Positions 45,466 through 57,003 of a stretch of DNA of 64,000 nucleotides are shown here, piece by piece. A program made the position numbers and the translations under genes. Numbering within the stretch: position 1 is the first letter of the stretch; each line of letters begins with the position of its first letter. This DNA is from Larus michahellis (Eukaryota > Chordata > Aves > Charadriiformes > Laridae): the NCBI RefSeq assembly GCF_964199755.1, contig NC_133904.1, positions 1,612,001 to 1,676,000 on the forward strand, written 5' to 3'. Below the pieces are notes generated by a model. That model was given only the letters and a program-made list of their open reading frames with translations, was not told the origin of the DNA and made no database searches.

Positions 45466-48400
45466 TCACTGATATTTGGTATTTTTCTGAAAGCTTCAAC
45501 ACCCGAAACTCGCGTCTGAAACTCACGACTCAGTCTCTTCTGACGGAGAGCAACCGGGTTCCCCAGCTTCACGCTATGAATTTTTAAGGCCCCAAACCAG
45601 CAGGTAGCTAAAAAGGGGCCAACATTTATTATTTGTCAGCAATCTGGCTGGTGATTTCAGGGTGTTTGGTGTCGGTTATTCTGGGAGAACCCCCCTGTTG
45701 GGTTTTGGTGGCACCTCGCTGTGAGCGTTCCCAAGCAGGCGGAGCGGTGGGGGGGAGCCAGGCGGAGGAGCCGCGATGTTCCGAAACAGCATCTTCTCAA
45801 AATACCCCGTGGTCGTTCAAGCTTAATACAACCGGCACGTGCCTGATTACGGGGTCAACCGACCCACAGTTTGGCGGCAACTTTTGAAAGGAGAATGGAA
45901 ATAAAATCGTTTATCTGCGTATTCACTCAGTGATGAGTTTCAGGTAAAAACAGTCAAAAAAGAAACACAGCAAAGTGTTTTCCTGCCCAGCAAAGAGGAA
46001 AAAAAGCTACTATTGTTTCATTCACGTACTAGAGGACATTCATGTACACACAGGAGAAGTAAAATGTTTACAAACTTAAGAATTAGATTTGAGAAAATTA
46101 TATCCTTTAAACACAAGGAAAATTTTTAGGATTTTTTTTTTTTTAAGAAAAATTACTATCAAAAATATCCGAGATAATAAAATTTAGATAATTGCTCACC
46201 AGTAAAATGTAATGTTTCTTTCATGTTAAAAACATGCACAAAGCATCGCGATTTAAGTGCTGTGCTCCATTTCTTAGAACTAAGTTAAACATACTTTATC
46301 GCTTTATAAATTCACGAACTGCAATCTAAATGAATACTTTAAATACTCAAACTAAGCACAATTAATACAAAATTATAACTGGCCGATATGTATCAATCTA
46401 AAGAATCCTCCTCAAAATACCTTATTTCCCTTTTTAAAAAAAACATCAACTTAGTTTTGTATTTACCAACTATCAGAATATTTGCATTAAGGCAAGAAAT
46501 TACGTACCCATTAACAAAGTAGGCAACTTACGCCTACAAATACTTAAGTCTGCTCAAATTTTCCACAAACGTTTCTACACAACGGAAAAAATGCAAGATG
46601 TTTAAATTACATTAAAAGCGTCAAAAAAAAAAAAATCTTTCTTTGAAGAATGGTCTGCTATAGCATTCTTCATATTTAAACTCACCTTAAATCAGACACC
46701 GGACACAGCTTTCACCCTGGTTTATTCAGAGACGCAGTGCTCTTCGGATCGCTGCGGATTCCAACCTAACCGATTTCACCTCAGATGACTGTACCCCAGC
46801 GATGCGCACCCTTTTAAAGGTCTAAGCTCTGTCAGCCCCGGTGAAGCTTTCCACGTCAAATAAAAAAAGAAAAGGATTTCAACCGAACCATTAAGGAGCA
46901 TCTGCATGTGACGTTTCCATAATTAACTAGTTATTTTTGAACCGCTTCAAAAGTGGCTTACGGGTCCTCGCCTACATACTCTGAGAAACAGGAGGGAGCA
47001 CGTGGCTCCCCAAACACACGTGATGGAGTTATTCACAAAAATCGCTACAGGACGGGAGCTGAGCAAAGGCCAAGGGTCCGCCACGTCCGCAGGGTGATGG
47101 AGAGGCCTCGATACACGAGCTCTCCTAAGAAATATTCTGAGTGCAGCCGGGCATCGAGCAGACCGCCGTTCATTCACGTTCATAATCGTGCTGGGTTTTT
47201 AATTTGAGGGCTGTAAAAGCCCGTTGGCATCTCCTAACCGCTAACCCGAGGGGCCCTTGCCGAGAGCGCCCCAGACGACGCGAGTCGACGCGCGCGCGCG
47301 CCAACGAGGTTTGCTCACGTGGCGGAGGTCGTGCCCCTTTCGCACCCAAACCCCCCAAGCTCAGAAGCGATTCTTTCCTCAGGCCTTGCAGAAAGTCTTA
47401 CAAACCATTTGTTACTGCCAACAGCCACGAGTCCAAGCGCGTTATAGCCACAAATTTATGCCGTAAGAAAGCTGCGCTCCGACATACTAAGGGCGGTGTG
47501 TTTTGGGTTTTTTTTAAATATCCCTCTTTACCAAAACACACATATATTACCCTATATTGATACAAGCATGTGAAAATAAGGCAACTGTTCTGAAAGCGCT
47601 CGACTCTCCTAAATCCTGGACTTTAAATTGTCTAAAGAGCCTTAATCTTTCTCAATAGCGCCTGCTCACCCTCGATAAGTAAAATACTCGTAATTCCCGT
47701 GAAGCAGAAAGATCCATTTTCTGTGACCTTCCCGTTACGCTGACAGTGGTACCTATTCAGCCAGCTCCCTGCAGTTGGTGAAAATATTTGCAAAGCCAAA
47801 GAATTTAAAAAAAAAAAAACCCCTTGGTCGAGAACTGATTACTCACACAAAAACCTGGGGTTCAGGGTACTGTATCCACCATTCGTTATTTTCCTGCCTC
47901 AAAGTTCCAGCGACCCGCCGAAGGAATACGAATTACTAACTTCAAACAAGCAACACCAATAACAATAAATGAAAAATCAAAGCCGACAACAATTTATAAA
48001 TAAACTGCACACTGAAAATTCACTCGTTTCTAAGTAAAAACTTTTCCAACTATTCCACGCAATCCAAAAGTCCATTTGTTTAGGTATACTTCCAAGTGGA
48101 AAAGCAGAAAAATTCACTGCAATTGCTCCTACAAGAGAAGAAAAATGAGATTTTTGGATTCCTTACCCTGCCTGCTCCCAACCTTTCCCGCGACAGTTCT
48201 GTTCCGACCCCACTGACTTTAGTTTTCATCTTCTTTTCGAAGATTGCCCGTATTTACGAAACCCCATCAGGCAACAGGCAGGAGCTAAAGTCCATGGCTC
48301 TCGGGGACGCGTTTTGCTGCCTCCACCTCACATTTGTATTTCTTTGCACTACTTGCTTTTGCATACATTAGCACTTTAAAACCAATAGCCTACTACTTTT

Positions 48401-49489
48401 ATTTTTTGTCAGGCAGAAGAGAAGACGTTTTGAGAAAACATTTTAACTGAATGTGCCAAATTTATGAAATAATGACTACGCTAGAAAGTTAGAAATATAT
48501 TTTAAAATTAAATATAAAACACAATCATCTTCTTTACTTGGTATTAAAACACCAAGAATGTGCACATTGTTCTTCTCTGAATGTACGACTTGTATCATCA
48601 TGGTATGAACCCGTTTTTAATGGAAAAAGCAACGAAGAAGTATGTCATGGATATTGAACTAAAAGCCATACAAGTGAATATATTTAGTTTAAAAACATGT
48701 TTATGTCAAAAAGCCGAAAACTCCCATTTTCAGCTTTTAACCCATGCAGAAGACTACGTTTCAAGAAAGAACAATATTTGAGAGAAGCCTGCTAAGAATG
48801 TAACTAGAACCAAAAGAAAATGCAAATAAACAGTAAGAAAACAGAAATAGTATAGCGCTCCAAAAATCTGGCAAGAAGCAGCAGAAAATGTAAATATTGC
48901 ACAGTACTATTTTTAAGTAAGAACATATTTTCCAATGAGGACATTTAAATTGGAATATGTCCACACACAAAAAAAAAAAAACCACAACCAAAAAGCAGAG
49001 GAATTGTTGGAGCCAATTTATTACTGTGTCATTAGTGGAGAACATCAAGTGTATTCTAAAAACACACGTGCCTTGAGTTGTCATTCACCAGTTCACTGTG
49101 GTCCAATTTATCGCTGTCACATAACAGACATGAGTAAAAACATTCTAAAATGATAACTTCTGGTTATCATTCTAGATAACCAATCACTGGTTTGGGTGAC
49201 GGACAAAACTGAAAATCAGTCTTTTAAATCTCAAAGAAAGACAATGACAACATTCCAGATATTAGCACTTAACTTATTTTTTAAAGCGTTTTCACCGTTC
49301 TTAAAAGCTGGAATATTTTTCTCAACACAACTATCAGTATATGTATTCAATTGATGACTAAAATCATAAAGCAGGTTAATCAAAGATCTTATTTTCCTGC
49401 TTCCAGCTGAGCTCTCTCCTTGACCTAGTGGACAGACGGATGGAGAGGGAGGAGCATTAGAAAAATTATACAGTTGCTCTTACAAATCC
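45466..49489. other. Intergenic AT-rich sequence
   Basis: Strongly AT-rich from about 45.9 to 46.7 kb and 47.9 to 49.4 kb. No coding exon, RNA gene or complete repeat element recognised. It separates NOX5 from the SPESP1-like gene. Confidence 0.45.
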
Positions 49490-49495
49490 TTTATT
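49490..49495 (-). promoter_or_regulatory. Polyadenylation signal AATAAA of the SPESP1-like gene
   Basis: AATAAA on the minus strand lies five bases after the last possible stop codon of the terminal exon. The position fits a very short 3' UTR. It is a single hexamer, so chance occurrence is possible. Confidence 0.4.
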
Positions 49496-49500
49496 CTTTT

Positions 49501-50148
49501 CTAGATTCCAGCCAATTCGACATACCCGCTGAGACGTGGTTTGTTTAATGCTCTCAGGGCATTCACTACTGCTATCTGTAATGTTTCAATCACTCCCGAG
49601 AGGACTTTCCCTAGAGCTTGATGTTCCATCTTCTTAGACTCGTGCAACCTTTTTCATCATTTTGCCGGTAGGTTTGGGTTTTTCAAATTTAATTGTGATA
49701 TTTAGCATACCTTTTTTTAAGACACTCTTCCAAGATTTCACTAAATCCATTTAGTAGCTGATCAAGAGCCTTATTTTTCTTTCTTTTAGCAGCAGTTTGA
49801 AATATTGAGGCTAGCTCTTTCAGTGCTCTTGTCAGCCAGGTAGACTCAGAAACACATAAACCAGAAATATCTGGGTCGGTTTGGACTGTCAAAGCCGATG
49901 GTGTTGTAGATGGAGTAGGTTTTCTTGTCATCGAGACGTTTTCTAGTTGTTTTTTTTTCTTTTTAGTGTGTTTCCTCCATACTTTAACCAAAGAGAATCA
50001 ACGGTATCATTGAGAGCGGGTGTGATGGCTGAATGCTGAGCTGGCGCATCCTGCGTGGGCACATGTTGCATTACGTGCTCCAGAACGTCCATGAGGCTCT
50101 TCACGGTTTCCTCTTCTTCAGCGGCTTCTGTCCTTGTTGTCCAAGATG
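49501..50148 (-). pseudogene. SPESP1-like terminal exon with three frame changes
   Basis: Acceptor AATACTCTCTTGCAG|CA at 50149-50151. The entering frame stays open through VLEHVMQHVP to TAG at 49943-49945. A second frame is open from the nine-A run (49950-49958) to TAA at 49689-49691 and contains LTRALKELASIF and LDQLLNGFSEILEECL. A third is open from the seven-A run (49712-49718) to TAA at 49634-49636 and contains MLNITIKFEKPKPTG. A fourth is open from the five-A run (49650-49654) to TAG at 49501-49503. Each open piece has protein-like composition, as expected for one coding exon broken by indels. Sequencing error at homopolymers cannot be excluded. Confidence 0.5.
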
Positions 50149-50554
50149 CTGCAAGAGAGTATTAAAAAGCTTTGAAGTTGTGCGTTCAGGCAAACGTCAG
50201 ATGTACATCTCGTTACGCTCACCCTTCAGTCAACATCACAGTACAAACACACTTATGCTAGAATAATTATCATCTTCACATTTACAGAAAATCCATTTGT
50301 TTTGCCATACTAGATGGCAACCTTGCTGACTTGAATGGACGAGTAATGCAGTGAATTGTCCAGTTCACTCTGTCTCTGTAAAGAAATGGAGTCTGTTCCA
50401 CACTGCTCTCGAAAGCTGCAGCTTTTGTGCCCTAATGAGCACGGGAAACGTGCATGGGATGCCTTCCTGAAGAGCTTATTGGCTTGAAAAAGGTCCTACT
50501 GCTTAGTCTGAAGCTGAATTGTGGGTCGTTGCTGTGCAAGGGGAAAGCTCTTAC

Positions 50555-50624
50555 CGTGGACGACAGCACCCGCTGTGTCTGCAGCTGAAAGCTCAGGAGA
50601 TGAGGATGGATGAGGCACCATCAT
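50555..50624 (-). CDS. SPESP1-like exon 3 (70 nt)
   Basis: Acceptor TTTTGTGTTTGGCAG|ATG, donor CAC G|GTAAGAG. Phase 0 in and phase 1 out, encoding MMVPHPSSSPELSAADTAGA. Its first codon is ATG, so it could hold an alternative start if exon 1 is non-coding. Confidence 0.45.
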
Positions 50625-51878
50625 CTGCCAAACACAAAACCTAACTTTAATCCCATCAGGGCTCACCGCTCATTGCGGTGATAATATTCATCGCCATATC
50701 ATCGCACTGAATTTTTTTAGGTTCAAATTAAGAGAAACTACTGTAAAAAAACTGGGGTGGTGGGAGATAACTTTAATGAAAACATTATGCCTAGAGGGGC
50801 CTGGAAACTCAAAGTTAAGGCTACTATTTTTAGTAAAGAACCAATCAAACCAGGCCAAGAAAAAAAAAACCACAGTATATTCATGAATATATTCTTTACA
50901 ATACTCACAACTCATAAATTTGCTTCTCCTCTAGACGCACTATGTGGGGGAGAATATAGGCTTTTTCAAGTTTAAAAATGTCAAAATCCAACTTGCAAAT
51001 GAATGCTTTCAACTGAACGTTTTAATTTACACTTTGCTTTCCTACCTTTTTTCTTGGAAAAAAATTACCTCAGGTAGATTCTAAACAGCTACCCGGCCTG
51101 CATGCAGGAAATATACGTACGAACTTCCACATGCGCAAAACTTTGAACAGGAACTAATATACACTCAGGCCTAAAAGCCTCATGTACGGCCAGTGGCCCT
51201 ACGTGTACACGGTACATTCTTTTATCATTAGACTGAGTATTTTTGAACACTACCGCACAACTAAGAAAGTACAACTTTTGAAAGGTACCATAAAACTATG
51301 AAAAAGTACCACGTGTTCTTTAAAACTACCTGCACCTCAGAAGCAGCGAAGTTTCTCCACCCAGAGGTATTCTAAAATCCTGAACCCAGTCGGTCAACGC
51401 TAACAACTACAACAAAATGTCACAAAACCCACAGCATATCGCAAACTGTGCAAAAACACGGCACGTTATTGTGTTTGAAAATCATAAAACCAGAAAGCAA
51501 CGTACGACTCCTGTTCCTACGTCATCATTCAAATCCTGGCACTAGAAGGGTGTGACATATCAAAACTCAATGACATGTTATAAAAAGTGCCGCTTGATGA
51601 AATGAATCCTCTTCACTAGGAATAAATAAGCGCCTTCATGAAAGGTTCCACCTTGCAAATTTTAAAGTGAAATTCATGCAAGTCTTCCCATAGCGGGAAC
51701 CTATTAGGATCCTCCCTTTGTCTCCCTCGACATTGCTCACATAAAAATCAACAGGAAAGCTTCCTAATAGTCTCAAGAGCAGAAAAATTTGGGTTATCAT
51801 ATACATAGTAGCACCAAAAGAGTGAGTAATTAATGAGATAAATACATCCACGTTCCAAAGTCCCCTTGCTAAAATTAC
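50625..51878. other. Intron of the SPESP1-like gene
   Basis: AT-rich sequence between the proposed exons 2 and 3. No further exon with matching phase was recognised. Confidence 0.35.
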
Positions 51879-51916
51879 CTTTACATGTTTCGCGTCCCTG
51901 AAATTACGCTGCAATG
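51879..51916 (-). CDS. SPESP1-like exon 2 (38-nt microexon)
   Basis: Strong acceptor TTCTTCCTTTTTAG|CA and donor AAG|GTAATT. Entered in phase 1 it reads (A)LQRNFRDAKHVK and leaves in phase 0, which fits both neighbours. It is very short, so the support is splice-site and phase evidence only. Confidence 0.4.
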
Positions 51917-53472
51917 CTAAAAAGGAAGAAAAATTTTTTAGAAACGTAATCAGTCACTCAGCACAAACACAAACAACGGGATCTCGATTTGATACATAGG
52001 CTTGAATTTGCTGTTCTCTGTACTTTATAATCTTCTGCTTTGAATAGAAGTTGCCGTGTCATAAGCAGTTCTGGTAAAGGAAAGCTGCACAGCCCTATTG
52101 CGAAAGAGCACTGGAGAGTGGTCTCTTTTTCACAGCCAGGTTTGTTTGGTTTGGGTTTTTTTTTTTTTCCCCTCTGAAATTTGTACAGATTTTTTTCTGT
52201 AACACAGATTCCCTTCCAAAGCTGGAATTTGCTTCAGGGGATCAGAACCTTTAAAAACAAAGAAAAAAATAAATCATTTTCCCATGTAGCACCTTAATGA
52301 AGATACTCTGTTGAAGCATCCTACCTAGCGCCTCAATGCAGTCTAATTACTGACCTTGGAGATAATACGACACGTCTCCTTTCCCCGTGCCACACCGCCC
52401 TCACGAGCCCCCAGGCAGGCATTTGAAAGCGTTCAAGCGTCCACAAAAGTTCAGAGGCGTATTTTGGGGGGGACTGCCTTCCCCCTGACGCAATCGGTTC
52501 ATCCTAACCATTTCAGCGCGAGTTAGAAATAAAGCTAGCCGCAGTTTGCCTGTATGACGCTGCACGAGTACAGAAATGAGTACAGAAAATCTTACTGGTC
52601 CCTCCTGAGCAATACGAAAGAGCAGCTTTGGAAAAAAAAAAAAAAAACAAAATACATGAAAGGTAATATAAAAATGAGATCTGATCTTCTGCTGCTCGAT
52701 AAAGGAGCCGTGCGAGTTTCCACCTCAGCTATGAAATAACGTGCCCAGCAGAACAGGCCTAGCAGGCGTTCGTACAGCCGCCCCGCTGGCGGGGTCGTCA
52801 CAGCGCCTGCGTTACCATCGTGATCATTTAAAAACTGCACTTCAGTAAGGCTCCAAAATTAAAAAGACACACAAAGGGGAACAGGTCAAAGACAATACCA
52901 AACCTTGAAGCTTACTATTAAGGCCGTGTTGCAGTAACTGCTCAACCTCAAATCCTTCAAATTATTTCCTAATTCCATGTTTTTCTGAGAGACAATATAA
53001 AACAGTAAAAATCTCAGTTGAAGCCTTCACGGTTAATCCCAAAAGCTAGGCAACAGAGCTGCAAACAAAACTAACTGTTATAAAATCAGATTAAAACGTC
53101 ACACAAACGCTATTTCTAAAAAGGATGCGTGATTTTTTCTGAAGGAATGTAAATAAACTTGTGGCTTTCTCCTGTCTTTCGAGAGGCTTCACAATACCTC
53201 AATATGCACGTAATAAATAAGATCCTATAACTTTTCCAGACAAAGCTTTATTTACAAAACAGCATACACACAAGAAATCATGTTTGGAATAAGGCTGAAA
53301 CCACAAAAGAAAATAAATTTGACCTTTGATGACAAAGAGCTTTCCTCACATGCTCAGATCTCCAACAAGTGAGGTTTTAGAGAGCTTGACGCCGCGCTCT
53401 CAATAGCATGAAGTTTTCAAAATTTCACAATTTAGATGAACAATCTTAATGCCTAAAAATTAACCTGAGAAC

Positions 53473-53490
53473 GGGGGGGGGGGGGGGGGG
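53473..53490 (+). repeat. Poly-G run (18)
   Basis: Eighteen consecutive G. It is the first of four long G or C runs within 6.3 kb. Confidence 0.95.
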
Positions 53491-53994
53491 AATTACAGCT
53501 ATGCCCCTATTCAAGCAATGGGAGAATTTGAAAATCAAAGGGATCTTGAAGGGTTTACAGTGGAGAAAGTATGCCAATTAATCCATTTTGTCTGTGGGAT
53601 TACAAAAACACCCCATCCCCAAACCCACACTGTAAACCAGAAGATGAAAAGCCTCTCTGGTTACTACGCCGCCATTTGTCATCTCCGGAGGACAGATGTA
53701 AATTGGAAAGAGAGGAAGAGGACCAGGGCTGTCAAGAAAAATATTGATTTGTACTCAGCTGTCGTCTTTAAAATTTCCTCCAAACCTCCCCAGAATAGCA
53801 ATCGGTGCAGGAGCTGAAGGCCCATCAGCTGAGACTTGACATCGCCTCCTCTCGCCCACAGGCTCACCAGAAAGGCTTCCGTCCGCTGAAACGGCAGCCA
53901 CCGTCCCACCAAAGGTGCTGACAGACTAAATGCTGTCAGCTGGGAACTCAAAGGCATAGCTATCATAAGGACTGAATTCTTCAATCTGGAAAGG

Positions 53995-54019
53995 AAAAAA
54001 AAAAAAAAAAAAAAAAAAA
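53995..54019 (+). repeat. Poly-A run (25)
   Basis: Twenty-five consecutive A with no recognised retroposon body to its left, so probably a simple homopolymer. Confidence 0.9.
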
Positions 54020-55639
54020 GATATTTCCCGTCCTCTATATCAACAGAAAACATTGATGAATGCTACCATCGAGTAACCTGCCAACTGAATAGAAATATTA
54101 TAAACTCTGGTGGCACCTGCAAGTGCCTTCTGCTCTTCCCAAATGTTCCTTATGCCTCAGTTAGCGACAGCCCTACAACTTCTACCACGCTGGAAACAGT
54201 GTAGGAAATTAGGGAAGGTTTCAGGTAATAGGTGCCCTTTAACAGGTTTATCTTGCATCATACCTTGAAGTACAAATTGTGCTTTAACAGTCTATTCAGG
54301 TAGAAGTTTGTGAAGGAAAGGTAAAAGTTTTATAACTATACAGGAGGCAAAGCCTAGTATTATTTTTATTTCTGTCAAGCTTTCTATAATGGCTAAATGT
54401 TTAAAAATATACGTTCCATAAAAAGGCACACAGAAGACTGTGTGAAAAAGACACGGATTTACTCTCGTTCATTGAATGTCTGAGCAAGAACGTAAAGTTT
54501 TTCGCTCTCCTCAAACAAGCCGTCGCTCATCAAACAATCGAAGGGGAAAAGGTGTTTTATGCAGCAAGAGTAACACGAGCAACGGCTTCCCGCAGGCACA
54601 CGTACAATTAACCACCGGGCAGAGTCCTCTGTACCAACGAAAATATCGAATCTCTTCTGGGCCCGCTCCTTCGGAAGGTTAAAGAACGGGAGCTCAGACT
54701 GGAACAAACTCCCGAGCTTGCCTCAGGTTGGTAGCAGCAGTCGCGGACGCGTTCCCCCTCCTCGGTAGCCCACACCAGCAGCAGGTGGCCACGCTCCGGG
54801 GCTCCCTGTCCTGCTCGCTAACTCTCAGACACAACGCTGAACTCCAAGAAACACATCTGACAACATCATTCTTGATAAAGTCTTGATTTAAGCAAGAAGA
54901 GGAGCCTCGCTGTAGATGATCATTTCCATCAACAACAGACTAATGCACTATTGCTAAGCAAACGCTTGCGGTTTGGGTCATAACCGAGTACCTCCAGTGG
55001 AAAAAAAAAAAATTACAAGCTTTGAAAAGAGAGAATAATTTGAAGAAACAGGTAGAAAACGCTACGAAGAAAATGAAATTTTAAACAACATTAGTCCTGG
55101 GAGACGACGACCGTGGGGAGAAGATGGGCCCGTCACTCATCACTTCGCGCTCTGCCTCGCTTGGTGGCAGAAAAGCTCAAGCATTCACACCAGATTGCTA
55201 CTTTAAGCGCTGCAGAAGAGCTATTTCGGCTTGCCACTTCCCTAAATCCGCGAACACGATGTTCCTTTAGGCCCCTCATGATGTGATGGAGTAAAAACCC
55301 TTAACCTACAGCTGACAGGACATAAATATATTTTTACAAGCACACAGAAGCTACGTGGCTTCTAGGTGCTTACGGCCACCTTTTAAAAAGAATTATTTGG
55401 AAACGCCGGAAAGAATATATCTAATGTCACTAGCTAGCTTCAGTAGTATAATGATAGTCCCTTTAATTTTTATTTTTTTTATTCAGCGTTTTAATTTGGG
55501 GAGGAGCTGTGTATGTAGCTAAGCAGGTCAGCAACCCCTTTATGGGTAAACTCTAACGCTTCCTATCTGGTTTTACACGCTCAGCACCACAAATAAAGCA
55601 CAGCACGGACCGTGCCGGTTCCTGGGAAGCAAACTGGGA

Positions 55640-56100
55640 CGCGAGCCCAGGACCAACCACCCAAAAAACCGGTGACCGCCCGCGGGAGGGCCGGCATCGC
55701 CCTCGGGAAAAACCTCACATCGGCGGGATTTCGGTAAAAAAGTTAAAAAAAAAAAAAGTTAAAAAAAAAAAAAAGAAAAAGAGGAAAAGGAAAAGGAGGA
55801 AAAAGCCACATTCCCCCAGCGCCCCCCCGGCCCGGGCGGCTCGGTGCTGGGGAACACAGTGGCGACTCACCGCCGGGCGGCGACAGCCCCGTCCCCAGCG
55901 CCGCGGCCACCAGCAGCGCCAGCGCCGCCCGCCGCCGCCCCGGGAACGGGACCCGGCCCCAGCCCGGTCCCCCCTTCCCAGCCCGGTCCCCCCTTCCCGA
56001 GCCGGGAACCAAGCGGCCCTGCGGCGGAGGAGCCGGCGGGTGGTGAAAACATGGATAAAAGCCCTTTAAATGCTGGCGCTCGGGGGGGGTCTCTGCTGTC
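55640..56100 (-). promoter_or_regulatory. CpG-rich first-exon region of the SPESP1-like gene
   Basis: Dense CpG block in AT-rich surroundings, including the leader exon. It could also fire divergently to the right, but no plus-strand gene was recognised there. Promoter activity is inferred from composition only. Confidence 0.45.
55871..56018 (-). CDS. SPESP1-like exon 1 (signal-peptide exon)
   Basis: GC-rich exon ending CCC GGC G|GTGAGTC in phase 1. The open frame reads GRRRAALALLVAAALGTGL, a typical signal-peptide core after arginines. The 5' end is uncertain; 56018 is only an acceptor-like CAG. The frame has no ATG back to a TAA at 56151-56153. The ATG at 56052 lies in another frame. A 19-20 bp direct repeat of G-rich sequence lies just upstream in the exon. 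Confidence 0.4.
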
Positions 56101-56924
56101 ACACGCCAAACGCCATAAACCCGAGCCGGTTTCAGGCCCCAAACGCGAAATTACCGCAATGACAATTTGCTGCAATGAGGGCACAGAAATAGGCAGCAGC
56201 AGCCTGGATGCACAGCCAGCAACAAGTAACGGCTTCCACCCTACCCTCGGTGCCCACGGCCGCTGTGCCCTTCAGAGACACCCCCGCAAACCACCTGCGG
56301 ACCCTTCCCGACCCCAAGGTACCTGTGCTTCTGCAGGGACTTCGGTCCAGGGGTCAAAATCTCCTGCAGGCAGCAAGGCAGCGGTTGCCACGTCCCGGCT
56401 GCACGTGCTAAGGCTGAGAAGGGGGACCCAGTGTCACCTGGGGTGAGAAGGGGGACGCGGCCTCACCTGTACAGCGCAGGCACTGCTGCGGATGAAACAA
56501 TCCCGGTCCCGGCTCCCCAAAGAAACCAGCCGAGTTGCGGAGTATGGGATGGACGAGGGAGTGCAGAGGCAGAGAGGTCCCTCACGCACCCACGCCTGAC
56601 CCCTCGGCCGAGGATTGATGGTAGCATTAAGTTGGTTACACCGTGATTTACTTCTCTCTTGGCTGTAAGTATGTTAAAGGAACCAAATGGTATTGCCCAT
56701 CATTAGCTACTGCTTTTAAAGTGATTGTTCTGGTTAACATTTCCTTTAGGAAATAAGAGCGGGCTGTGACCTGTATCAAATTGAGAATGACTTAGCGCAG
56801 CAATAATCCAGCTATTAGCCCTTAGCCACAGCTGCTAAGGAAGATCCCGAAATAATGTTAAACTAAGGGGTAGGAAGACGAGCCAGGATTGCTTGTTCCT
56901 ACTACTGCTACCAATATTCCCCTG

Positions 56925-57003
56925 GTTAAATAAGGCAACGCACCTGAAGTGGTTAAATAAGATAACGGTACCGAGTGGTTACATAAGATAACGCATGTGA
57001 AAT
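56925..57003 (+). repeat. Three-unit 26-27 bp tandem repeat
   Basis: Units start GGTTAAATAAGGCAACGCAC, GGTTAAATAAGATAACGGTA and GGTTACATAAGATAACGCAT. Only three copies are present. Confidence 0.8.

Larger units (their letters stand above)
51917..55870. other. First intron of the SPESP1-like gene
   Basis: Contains an 18-G run at 53473-53490 and a 25-A run at 53995-54019. An open frame on the plus strand near 53518-53817 has no recognisable similarity. Confidence 0.35.
49501..55937 (-). pseudogene. SPESP1-like gene, possibly decaying (4 exons)
   Basis: Four minus-strand segments with good GT-AG borders join with consistent phases (1, 0, 1). They begin with a hydrophobic leader (ALALLVAAALG), as for a secreted or acrosomal protein, and end just before AATAAA. 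In exon 4 the stretch EEEETVKSLMDVLEHVMQHV aligns without gaps to the N-terminal region of mammalian SPESP1, a sperm equatorial-segment protein needed for sperm-egg fusion. SPESP1 is also the known upstream, same-strand neighbour of NOX5. Against a working gene: no in-frame ATG in exon 1 and three frame changes in exon 4, each at an A run. Human SPESP1 has two exons, so four would be unusual. The splice structure is seen, the identity is inferred, and the functional state is unresolved. Confidence 0.5.

Noticed and set aside
49689-49991. Treating the 100-codon minus-strand frame as a separate small gene
   Set aside because: It starts within an exon whose upstream frame continues from a good acceptor. 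It is better read as one segment of a frame-broken exon.
53518-53817. A 99-codon plus-strand open frame
   Set aside because: No similarity recognised, it starts beside a poly-G run, and no splice or start evidence supports it.
53940-54020. Processed pseudogene or SINE ending in the 25-A run
   Set aside because: No retroposon body or target-site duplication is visible beside the A run.
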